Origin: Linnemannia hyalina
Taxonomy: Eukaryota; Mortierellomycota; Mortierellomycetes; Mortierellales; Mortierellaceae
Assembly: GCA_019671135.1 (NCBI GenBank)
Contig: JAHRHY010000023.1
Location: 558,001 to 622,000, forward strand
Direction: 5' to 3'
Length of the DNA: 64,000 nucleotides
This document shows positions 46,614 through 56,094 of this stretch, in pieces (position 1 is the first letter of the stretch; each line of letters starts with the position of its first letter). The translations under genes and the position numbers were made by a program. Below the pieces are notes generated by a model. It saw only the letters and a program-made list of their open reading frames with translations, ran no database searches and had not been told where the DNA came from.

Positions 46614-48510
46614 TTAGATGATGGCGGCACGGATAGAAGCAGACTCTTCAGCAAGGAGCTCAGGGTCTTCATCCCCATTAGGACGGAAGACTGCAACCTC
46701 ACCGTCCAGGGCAGGGGGAGGACCTGCTCCACCCCTGGCGGCAACGCGGTCGCTCACAGCCTCGTACCACTCCTCGACCGTCCTGCCCTGCAAGAACGCA
46801 ACCACGACCATCGTCATGTTGTCGCAGCCAATGTACGTCGCCTCGCTGTCTGCCGCCAAGCAGTGGTCCATAGTCATCTCACAGATTACGTCCAATGGGA
46901 TCCGGTCTGCGATTCCCTTACGCACAAATGTCACCACCTCCTGCGAGGTCATACAATCCCAAATGCCTATTACAAAAGTAGCAGGTATCAGAGAAAACAG
47001 AAGTGTTAGTAATTGTGCAAGTTAGGTGAGACGATACTAGGGGGCAGAAAAAAATGACCGATTGCCGTTAGGAGGTGTCGATTATTACCGTCACAAGCGA
47101 GAACAAGGAACTCGTCGTCCTTTCCCAGCTCATGCTCTACAATCACAGGATTTGCTAATCAACATAATAGACACCCAGAATATTTAGATTAGGAACCATA
47201 TACATTCTTCACATAACAATAAGATAAAATGGGCCCAAACAAACTTCAAGGATGAACCCTCTTACCGGTGACAATCTGATCATCAGGTCCCAACGTTTCG
47301 TTCGTCTTGAATTCAAAGTCTCCCAACGCCCGAGAAAGTGCCAGGCTGCCATTGACACGTCCTGACTCGACAAATCCTCCTGCGGCAACAATTCTCCGTG
47401 ATTCCTCTACAAATTAATCAAGGCACGAAATAAATGCATGTTAGTCTATGTCTGCTAACATTCCAGCACCTTCGCTCGTGGAGAACATATGTACGTAGGG
47501 AGGCATACCTCTGTTGACGGGCTTGTGATCGTTCGAAAGTGCAGTAGCCAGACCGTCAGTTCCAAGGACTGCACGCGAATCTCCAGCATTTGCCTACAGA
47601 AACGACAGCAAGCGAATGATGTCAGTATAACAGTCGCAAATAACCCGACACAGCAGTCCATGTCCATGTTGCATCGAAGAAGATTCCATTGAAGAAAGAA
47701 GAGAGACGTACGACAAACAGGACGTTCTTGTCGGTGACGAGTGTGGTGATAGCAGTGCATCCCGAAGTGTCGTTACCGTATTCAGGATCTAGGATGGATT
47801 CAAAATCAAAATGATCGTTAGATCTTTGATCACTCTGGTCACTGTGATCAAGATAACATCCCATTATCACCTCCTGAGACAATAATCAATTGATATCATC
47901 TCTAACATACCATAGCGGAGTGCTCTATCCATCTCGAGGAATCCATTCTTGATCGCGGCTCTGTACTCGCCCGCAGCAAAGGCCTTATCCGCCACAATCC
48001 TCTCATGCAATCCCTCGCCACTGTACCTGGCCACATTAGGACCTAAGTATCAGTAGCAACAACTCGGTTCACGTTAGCATTGTTTTCATGGGGATACAGA
48101 AAACACCAATTATCAGACAACCAAGCAAGAAGAGCAAAGCATACCACCGTGACCATCAAAGACGGCAAAGAAGGAGCAGCCCTTTTCATCCTCCATGTCC
48201 AGAAGAGTGGTGTGCGCATCCTCCATGGCTATTCCACAAAAAAGAATTCACGAAAGGTAACATGTCAGTGACACCTGCGTAGAATGCATGTACCTTTCCA
48301 ATGGTATGTGAATCAGAAATGCATCTTCCAAAATTAAAACAAATAATCAAACAGGGACAGGGTCATTTCTTTTATGTTCCGAACAAAGGGAAAGTAGAAA
48401 CACTTACTGACACGCCATCCTTGCATGGCAGATGCTCCGTAGGCATGACGCTTGTCGTGGCCTGCAGACGAGTGCTTCTCCGTGATTGGTGTCGAAAGAA
48501 TTTGACCCAT
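46614..48510 (-). CDS. PP2C-type (PPM) protein serine/threonine phosphatase
   Basis: Multi-exon gene, about 345 residues. The start gives [14 protein letters not shown], where Gly2 could be myristoylated as in Ptc2/Ptc3-type enzymes. Conserved PP2C motifs appear in order: [90 protein letters not shown] and CDNMTMVVV. All metal-coordinating Asp residues seen in these motifs are intact. Exon limits inferred from splice sites run from 48510 to the TAA at 46614-46616 through about eight exons. The C-terminal 60 residues (from VEEWYEAV) are variable and acidic. Such phosphatases turn off stress MAP-kinase and checkpoint signalling. The target here is unknown. Confidence 0.92.
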
Positions 48511-49878
48511 TTTGCAAAAATGGTGTTTGTTTGTTTGTTTATGTCTTTGTTGTGTTGTTAGTCGGTCGTGTGCTCAAACGGGATTGCGGTAACAATCGGT
48601 AAATAGAACTAAATAGGGGGAAAAGGGGAAGGAGAAAACGAGAAGAGGTGAGGACTCTGTTGGTGGAGCAAGGTCTAAAGAAAGGGTTCCCCGACCAACC
48701 CTTTCACACGCGTTAGTGTAGTGATGTGAAACCAAAAAAAGAAGTAAAAAGGACGCTTGGCAGATAGAAGGTTCATTGAGAAGGCATGTTGGTGGGGGAA
48801 AAGTACGACGTTGCACATGAAAACAGAGGGGGGGGGGGGGGGGGGGAATTACTGAGCATAGCATCTCAAAGTGAATAACGGGCGGGAAAGGGAGTGATTC
48901 ACAGATCCCATTGTTGTCTCTCTCTGCTCCCACATCAACCTCTGAATCCCCGAATCGATTCATTCACATTCACACGACCATAGGAGTCGGGTTGTGCCTT
49001 CGTTCCTTTTAGGTCGTCAAGGGCCGTTCGCGAGCTGAGCTGAGCTGAGCTTTTTTTTCTTATTAACGCCACCACCGACCAACGGTTCCGCCTCCTTTTT
49101 TGGATCGTTGAAGGAAGTCAATGTCGCCTGAGTTGAGAGTGTGGGCGATTGCTGTCCCTGTGTGTACGTAAAGTAGAGATAGGCGCTTTTCTTATTCTTA
49201 CATCAGGCTTGAGAAGGTGGAAGAGGAATGGAAGAAAGTGTTGAGTTGTAAAAAGGAGCGATGGGAGAAGAGAAGGGAAGGAAGGGAGAAGAGAGTCCAA
49301 TAACCAGCACGCAATTCTCAGTTGGCGGGAACAAGGTTCGACCTGTTAATCCCTGCCACCACTGGTAGAAATGAAGGGGCAGGGCAGGGCATGTCAGCAC
49401 CCTTAATCAAGTTTATTCTCTGACGCACGTGAGCTTTAATCTAACTGCTTGACAATAGACAAGCACAGCAGCTGCACACCAATTGAAGAAAAGAACGAAA
49501 AGGGGCATAGAAAGGAAAGCTGCAAGGGGTCATCATCGTGCCGATGGTAGTGAAAACAGAACAACGCTTGGCCTGTTGTCAACTCTGGTGGCAAATGGCC
49601 AATCGAGTCGAGGCCTACAACTGGTAGGTTGGCAGAAGGACAAAGCCTTGGTGATGGATTCTATGGCGAGTGTCGTTCATTTCTTGTTAAATAGCACTCC
49701 GTATCATCTCGCCTCCCTCTTCGTTCCTTTTTGTTCCACTACCTCTCTTTCTCTTTCAACACCCTCCACAATTCTTCTCTCCCGACAACGTCTCTTCTCC
49801 TCATTGGCACTACCTCACGCTCTTTATTTTCTTCTAATCCGCACACAGCCCCTATCCCTCTTCCAAAAAAATTGAATC
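48511..49878. other. Intergenic region with a G19 tract, no gene recognised
   Basis: Upstream flank of the phosphatase gene and left flank of the zinc-finger array. Minus-strand frames are low complexity. From about 49680 the plus strand is a pyrimidine-rich leader of the first zinc-finger gene. Confidence 0.45.
48828..48846 (+). repeat. G19 homopolymer tract
   Basis: Nineteen consecutive G, the same length as the tract at 14375-14393. It lies in the upstream flank of the phosphatase gene. Confidence 0.9.
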
Positions 49879-50700
49879 ATGCCACGCACAAATGGGGAAC
49901 CACCAGCATGCGAAGACTTCTTCAATTGCTCCCTGCCCAAGAACCAACAGAACACTTTGCATATGCAAATCTACCACGGACCCGATCCCGTCGTCATCTC
50001 CAACCCCGACCCATCCCTCCCACACATCAGGGTCGACCGTGATCCCAACCGAGAAATGTACTATCCTTGCCCCCACCCCGAATGTGACTATAAGTCCATC
50101 CTTAGAACCAATCCTTTACAGCACCAGAAACACTGTAAGTTTGTTCTGCGCGATCTCAAGGCCGCTAGGGCTCCCATCGACATTACGTCGCCCCAACCAA
50201 CTCTGACTAGACGGCAATCCTGGCGCGATCCACACGCCGCTAATATTGTTGCCCCACGTCAGCAGACCCAGCCGACAAGGCAACCAAGCCAGCGTCAATT
50301 CCGTCCCACTTTTCACTACGCCGACCAACCATCGTCATCTTCCTCCTCGGCTCGATTGGCTGCGGCCCCTTTCCCGTCTACAGGATCCACACCCAACAGC
50401 AACAACACCACCGCTTCTATAGTCACTCAGCTTCTGACAACTATGGATGACATCGGCAACACAGTGGATCGACTCAACAAGCAACTCGACAAAAACACAA
50501 AGATCGTGAGCAAAATGAATGAGCAAACGAAGTGGGTGATGGATCAGGTCGATGAGATCCGAGCCCAGAACGCCAGCCTGGAGGCTCACACCGAGTCTAT
50601 GCGGATCGATATGGGGATGACGGAAGACCATTTGGGCGCTTTGTGGATGGATACTTACAAGATCAAGGTGGCGCTGAAAGGCTTGCGAGAGGGCGGTTGA
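49879..50700 (+). CDS. Zinc-finger/coiled-coil protein, array copy A (intact, unknown family)
   Basis: Intronless, 273 residues, starting MPRTNGEPPACEDFFNC. Cys pairs at C11-x5-C17 (in CEDFFNCSLPK) and C64-x4-C69, with H82-x3-C86, form a C2HC-like finger in YYPCPHPECDYKSILRTNPL. Between them lies a conserved IYHGPDPV and a DRDPNREM block. Residues of about 95-180 are Ser/Pro/Gln/Arg-rich and variable. Residues of about 185-273 have regular hydrophobic spacing (IGNTVDRLNKQLDKNTKIV, VDEIRAQNASLEAHTESM), which predicts a coiled coil. There is no signal peptide or membrane helix. I do not recognise the family. Three more copies follow on the same strand (51274, 55336, 56896). A nucleic-acid- or protein-binding role is only a guess. 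Confidence 0.75.
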   Translation: MPRTNGEPPACEDFFNCSLPKNQQNTLHMQIYHGPDPVVISNPDPSLPHIRVDRDPNREMYYPCPHPECDYKSILRTNPLQHQKHCKFVLRDLKAARAPIDITSPQPTLTRRQSWRDPHAANIVAPRQQTQPTRQPSQRQFRPTFHYADQPSSSSSSARLAAAPFPSTGSTPNSNNTTASIVTQLLTTMDDIGNTVDRLNKQLDKNTKIVSKMNEQTKWVMDQVDEIRAQNASLEAHTESMRIDMGMTEDHLGALWMDTYKIKVALKGLREGG

Positions 50701-51273
50701 AATGCATATGTTGCAGTCGAGGACCACAGAGTATTTGAACAGGCGCAAGTGGCAGACGCGAATAATGGTTATAGTTAGCAGCAGAAAACAAGATGTAGAC
50801 CACGAATACATATATTTTCTTTCCATCACAAAAAAAGGATCTCTACGCGTGTTATTGGCGCGTGAGAAAATGCGCCACCGAAACGTTTTTGTCTTTCGTG
50901 CCGCGAAGAAAAAAATGACCTCGTCTCTCCTTTCACGAAGATAAAAAAGGGCAGCAACAAGGATAGCTCTATTCTTTCAAGTCCATCTTCGATTACAAAA
51001 ATAAGGCTGTGGCATCATTCCTACCACTAAAAATGCTAGAGAGACGATGTTATGGACCTGCATAAGAGAGTCCAGCAGTGAATGATAGCGGAACAAACGG
51101 CAAGAGCAAGCAATATTTGACTTGAGGTGAGTGTCGCCGACTTTCATTGTTCCATACCAACACTTAAAGTGTTAACTCTTCCTTTATGTCCAACTTTTCT
51201 TTCCTCTTTGCTCGTTCTTCTTCGTTTGTACCCTCCAATCCCGAAGCTTCACCATAATCTATCGTAACCCAAC

Positions 51274-51490
51274 ATGCCGGCGTGCACACATTACTTCAAC
51301 TGCTCCTTCCCCAAAGAACAACAAACATCCGGCAACCTCAGAACATATCACGATCCCCAGGCCGTCGAGATCGTACCGGCCAACGGACGGCTCTTCAAGA
51401 TCTGAATCCATCAGGATTCCGCGCAAGGAATGTACTTTCCTTGCCCATACTCAAAGTGTGATCATATATTTATCCTCAGGACCAAGCGTC
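51274..51490 (+). pseudogene. Zinc-finger/coiled-coil array copy B (stop codon, truncated by a Ty3 fragment)
   Basis: Starts MPACTHYFNCSFPKEQQ and follows the family through YHDPQAVEI and MYFPCPYSKCDHIFILRT. It has a TGA at 51403-51405 where other copies read through (KI-stop-IHQD versus ILVHRD). Homology ends near 51485, where the antisense sequence becomes the end of a Ty3/gypsy integrase fragment. The finger's second half and the coiled coil are missing. Confidence 0.75.
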
Positions 51491-52910
51491 CGCAGAGCAG
51501 GGGAAAAAGGGTAGAACTGTGAAGAGTCGCTACACGATTGTTCATTTGCAGTTGAACCATGGGAAGGTGATCACCCCATAATGGTTTTTCACTCAACACC
51601 GATTTTTCCAACTGCAGCTTGAGTAAACAAACGTTTCGTTCAGCTACCCCATTTGCTCTTAGATGGCAGGGTGTGGTCAGTCTGTGCCTGATCTTCAGTG
51701 TAGTCATGAGATGATGATTGGTCTGATTGACAAACTTGGATCCGTTGTCACCTTGGATGATTTTCGGAAACCCGACCAAGCAAAACAGTTTGAGCAATTG
51801 ACTGGCAACTGCCGTGGCAGATTTGTCAGACATGGGCGCAAGGAACACAAATCGAAAGCAAACATCAACAGCAGTATCGATAGAACAGGTTCCATTCTCG
51901 CTAAGAGGGAGATGTGTAAGGTCTATTGCTATGTGCTCGCCCGGAAGAGAAGCATGAATGACTTTCAGAGGATGGTATCCTTTTTGAGCAATGTTGAGCC
52001 GCTGGCATTACGGACATTTTAACACCCAGTCAGTGCATACGGCGTTCAGTTTTGAGTAGCTGTATCCTCGTCTATGGATCGCTTCTACCATAGCAATGGC
52101 GCTCAGGGGTTCAAAGTCATGCACTTCTTTTAGCAAGAAGAACTGGTCCATGTTACTGAGAATAGCATATTCTCTGTCCACATTTTGCATGGTGTGAATG
52201 TAAGGAGCAATGGTGTCAATGTCCAGATCCTCAACGTGCCGTGCCAGTTGGTCAAAGTTGACGTATGGAGTTTCAATGGCGGTGTCACTGCTCTCAGGTG
52301 TACTTGATCTGAAACTAGAAAGAGTAAAAACAGCTGCAAGTATGGTTTTTTTCCTCGCTTTGTCTGGTGAGTCGTTAGATCCAGTCAAGAGCCAGATGCT
52401 GATGTTTGTTGGCTTCCACAGTTCTTCGGGGAAAGCACGTGACAGCACGTCATGAGTGATGTTCAGCATTCCTGGGCATTGAAAATCAAACTTCATCAAA
52501 GTCTCACGCCAGTTAGCAATGGTCGTTGGTAGCTCAGATTGAGTATGAATGTATGTTAACGGTCGGTGATCCGTAAAGAATGAAGTGTCTTCCAATCAAG
52601 TAGCACTCGAATTGCTTTAGCGCATAGACAATGCTGAGTAGCTTCTTCTTGTTGGCAGAGTAGCTCAGTCATGTTTTTTCAACGAACGCGTCATGAAAGA
52701 AATATAATTTACTTTTGGCTCATCAGAGGGTCCGTTTGGTACTTGGTACAGGACAGCTCCTATACCCAGGTTTCATGCATCAGTTGCCACATAAAAGGGC
52801 GCAAAGAAGTCAGGGAAAGTAAGGACAGGCGCTTTTTGAACCATAGACTTGAGGTTCTGGAAACATCTACTTTGCATTCGATTTAATGTAAAGTGTCCTT
52901 TTTGGTTCTG
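51485..52910 (-). mobile_element. Ty3/gypsy retrotransposon fragment (RT end, RNase H, integrase)
   Basis: Minus-strand order is reverse-transcriptase C-terminus, RNase H, then integrase core. About 52860-52740 reads KAPVLTFPDFFAPFYVATDA, then a stop and NLGIGAVLYQVPNGP, the RT/RNase H junction. About 52590-52540 reads TSFFTDHRPLTYIHTQ, the RNase H DH-x-PL motif. 51848-51470 reads the integrase core with GFPKIIQGDNGSKFVNQTNH and NGVAERNVCLLK. Stops and frame changes interrupt all parts. LTRs, gag, protease and the RT catalytic site were not found, so it is a dead internal fragment. Its 3' end abuts zinc-finger copy B. Confidence 0.8.
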
Positions 52911-53339
52911 CAGTTGTCCAGTGGTGCCGACAGTGTACTACATAGTTTTATCTCTTTTAAATGGTAGTAAGACCTAAGGTTAGGAGTATTAGTCTACGGG
53001 GCATATTTCCACGACAAAATAAACATCTTACAACAAAAAAAACACGAGTACTTTAACCTTGATATGATAAATATTCACGTTATTTGACCATATCATCCCA
53101 AAGGTTTGTGGATTTGGGTTAGCTCATCTATGTCAACAATACGCACTGGAATAGTATCTTTTTGGATAATCAGTCGGTTGATATATTTTGAGTGCTTTCT
53201 TAAGGACAACATAGGGGCTTGAATGTACAAAACGCGCAGTACAAGGATGCTACTACTATCCTAAAATACTAAGGCATCTCTTTTTAAGCTGTTCCTTTTG
53301 ACTCGCACTACAATACTGGCTATAGCCTACATCGTAACA

Positions 53340-53690
53340 TCCAGTCCTACAGGTCGAAGTGGTAGAACCAGTCCAAGTCTCTTGAAAGTTGAAGGTTCCT
53401 CAATCTTGGTTATCGAAAAGTGCTGATCACTTATTTCAAGTCTTGTCATGTTAAACCTGCCTCGACCGTTCTTGATGGTGGAGTGATTAGCCGATACAAA
53501 GTTTTTCGATTCCTTCATGAGGATGTTGTGGAAATTATCAATGACGACGACATGGACTATTTGGCCAATGAAGGGCTCGAACACTCGAGTATAGATATAG
53601 TGCTCGGCAAGTGCGACACTATGCAGAATCAGGGCTGCCAAAAACTTACCCCCACATTGCGATATCAGTGTCAAATATGATTAGCTTGTT
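53340..53690 (+). pseudogene. Possible P-loop NTPase (Crinkler-like) relic
   Basis: In one frame the sequence reads LKVEGSSILVIEKC, stop, SLISSLVMLNLPRPFLMVE. This resembles the strand before the P-loop in Crinkler-type and related fungal NTPases (ILV-x-EKY...LxRPFLITG). The GxxGxGK loop itself is not readable. A shifted frame continues VVEIINDDDMDYLANEGLE. Assignment is tentative. Confidence 0.25.
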
Positions 53691-53696
53691 GCCTTG

Positions 53697-53835
53697 GTAA
53701 ACGGTGCAAAGTATAGTTCAGCTGTTGCAAACGGAATACAATAAAGTTGGGCTGTTGCAATCTTGGCACGGTAAAGTTGGGCTGTTGGGTAAATGGCATT
53801 CAATTGAAATGGGCTGTTGTGTAAATGGCGATCAC
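53697..53835. repeat. Short diverged repeats around a GGGCTGTTG core
   Basis: AAAGTTGGGCTGTTG occurs twice, and related GGGCTGTTG or CAGCTGTTG units followed by AAATGGC or AAACGG occur several times within about 140 bases. The units are irregularly spaced. No known element was recognised. Confidence 0.5.
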
Positions 53836-54559
53836 AAGTGACAACTATTTTTCATAGAGGAGCAAATGCAAAAGTCACAATGAAAGGCAATGAGGAAAAG
53901 CGTCAAGATAAATTCATTCCTTTTGTTTCATGGATCCTCAAATTTAAAGCCAAGGTGGATAGGTCTAAGTGACCCGTGGCAGCCAAGCATCCATAGCAAC
54001 GCTACTTCGATATGACAAATTCAAAAGCAATGAGTGCGAAGTTCATGACAGAGTGTGTCGAGCTGACAGTTTGGTCGCAATTCTGCTCCAGCGTTGGCAA
54101 TAGCGTATGTGCGGCGGCAAAGATGAGTGGCAATAGCAAACTGACAGCAAGATGGTCGGTTTAGCAACATCAGCATAAACAAATTTCAAGGGAACTGAGG
54201 AATAATTCGAGGGTATGGCAAGAAAAGATAATTCTTTTGTCTTCGAAAAATAGAGACCTCCTCGGACATGCTTTGTTTGCATGTGCAATGCTAACTGGCC
54301 AAGGTTTCGCGCTGCAATTTGCTTTGTCATTCTGCTTTACCTTTTGTGTCGCTTTGTCATGTACAGGCATGCTCCAATTTTTATGGGGTGAAGAAATAGA
54401 GTACGTTTGAATAGGATCTTGCAGGCAATTCAAAGAACTATTTTTTCGAAAATTGTAGCGCCATCATCCCCTCGGAGTTTTCAGATACAGCAAAAAGAAC
54501 GCCATTTCTTCAGTACTCTCATTCCACCACCATCGCATTCGACCACAACCACCATTATG

Positions 54560-55039
54560 CCATATCTAAGCGTTATTATATCTAGCTCAAGGGCCGCATC
54601 ACTGGGGTCTATGGAGCCGTCGCAACACCCCTTCAGCATTGCCAAAGCGTTCAATGTTCACAAAAATGCGGTCCTAAATGTCATTAAAATGGGAGCGAGG
54701 CGACACTATTGTCTAAAAATCAACTGGAGGACCACCCATCTTCGGAGAGCATGGTGTCGAGCAACTTCTCCACACGGTGCAAGACAATATCAGCGAAACT
54801 TTCCGGGGAATAAACAAGATATCACCCAAGTCTGTCTTCAAAAGCACTGCACACAAGATTATCCACAAGAAGGGGATATTTTGCACCGAGGAAATTTCGA
54901 AGCTCGATTGGCCTTTGCCAAGACAAATTTTTTTGGATGTTGGGTTGACTGGGAAAGGGTCATTTGGACTGGCGAATGCTGCTTTGAGATAGGATTCAGG
55001 ACGGGAGATCGAACGCACGGCTGGCGACGGTGGTTGTAG
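54560..55039 (+). mobile_element. Tc1/mariner-type transposase relic
   Basis: A helix-turn-helix-like segment FSIAKAFNVHKNAVLNVIK comes first. A frame-shifted middle then reads DNISETFRGINKISPKSVFK, like the spacer before the catalytic domain of Tc transposases. Next is RLAFAKTNFFGCWVDWERVI, then WTGECCFEIG where active elements have W-S/T-D-E-S-x-F. The catalytic Asp is therefore replaced and the third acidic residue is not found. At least one frame change lies between the parts. It is a dead fragment, and terminal inverted repeats were not identified. Confidence 0.65.
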
Positions 55040-55335
55040 TGTTGTTGTTGTTGCTATTGGTCGATGGTTGTGGCTGAAGATACATTGTTGTATTTCTCCG
55101 AAGTGTGTATGTGGGGTGTGTTGTTAGTTTACCTCCGCCAGTGAAAAAAGCCGTAGAAACAAAAATGATCTACCGCTTGTTGCGACAGGCGACCACTGCA
55201 GTCCCAATAAATTGAACCTCACCCTTCGAACTCAGCACTCTCTTTCCTCCAAATACTCGCTTTCTTTTCTCCACACCTCTTTGTCGAACTTTTTACTATC
55301 ACATATCACAACCCTACAGGAATCACACTTCAATC

Positions 55336-55926
55336 ATGCCTAAACCAGCATGCGACTCCTCCTCCTCCCTCTGCACTTTGCCCAAGGAGAAATGGCAATG
55401 CAATAGTGCCGCTCTGGCAGCGGTATTCAAAGCGCAGCCCATCATCATCATCAACCGACACTCAATCCCTCCCTCGCCTTTCTCACCTCCACTTTCCGGC
55501 AAACCAGAAGGACCAGACTCAAGCGACATGCCCCCCCCCCCTCCTCCGGAACTCATCGCCACCACTCTCAACCAAATCATGACGACCGTGGGTCACATCG
55601 CCGACACCGTGGTTCAAATCGGGGAGAAATTCGGTGAACAGACATATACATTGGCCGGATCAACAGACAACTCGGAGCACAGATCGAGCGTATTGTTTGG
55701 ATCGAAGAGCAGAGGGATTGGTGGATGGCTCAGCTGGATAAAATTAAGCGCCAGAACGCGTGCTTGGAGGCTCACGCAGAGTCCATCCAGAGAGATATGG
55801 GTGGGGCGGTTGAATGCTTGATCCTTCTGTTGCAAGACAAGCGCAAGTTCAAGGAGGAGTCGGAAGGTGCGTGTGAGGGTCTTGGGCAAGCAGGTGATAC
55901 GGAGCAGAAACCCATCTACCTAGATT
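55336..55926 (+). pseudogene. Zinc-finger/coiled-coil array copy C (finger lost, frameshifted)
   Basis: Starts MPKPACDSSSSLCTLPKEKW, keeping the family start, but the finger region is replaced by Ser/Pro-rich sequence. The first part of the coiled coil is present (IMTTVGHIADTVVQIGEKFG). The frame then shifts at about 55640-55670. The other frame continues QLGAQIERIVWIEEQRDWW, then LDKIKRQNACLEAHAESIQ, matching VDEIRAQNASLEAHTESM of copy A. The 3' flank (about 56095-56160) is similar in sequence to that of copy D. Confidence 0.7.
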
Positions 55927-56094
55927 GAGTAGCAAGGAAAAAAGCCGTTGGCTCATAGTGATAAATGAAAAAGTGTGGTTTTTTTTTAATCTCGCTTATG
56001 ATTTCGTCTATGCCTTTAGTTTGTCGCTTTCTCTTCTCATCTCGTTTCCTTGATATTCTCACATAAAATAACGAGCGAAATCTGGGCGTACATT

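Noticed and set aside
49321..49360. Possible tRNA B box around GGTTCGACCTG
   Set aside because: No A box or cloverleaf could be formed around it on either strand.
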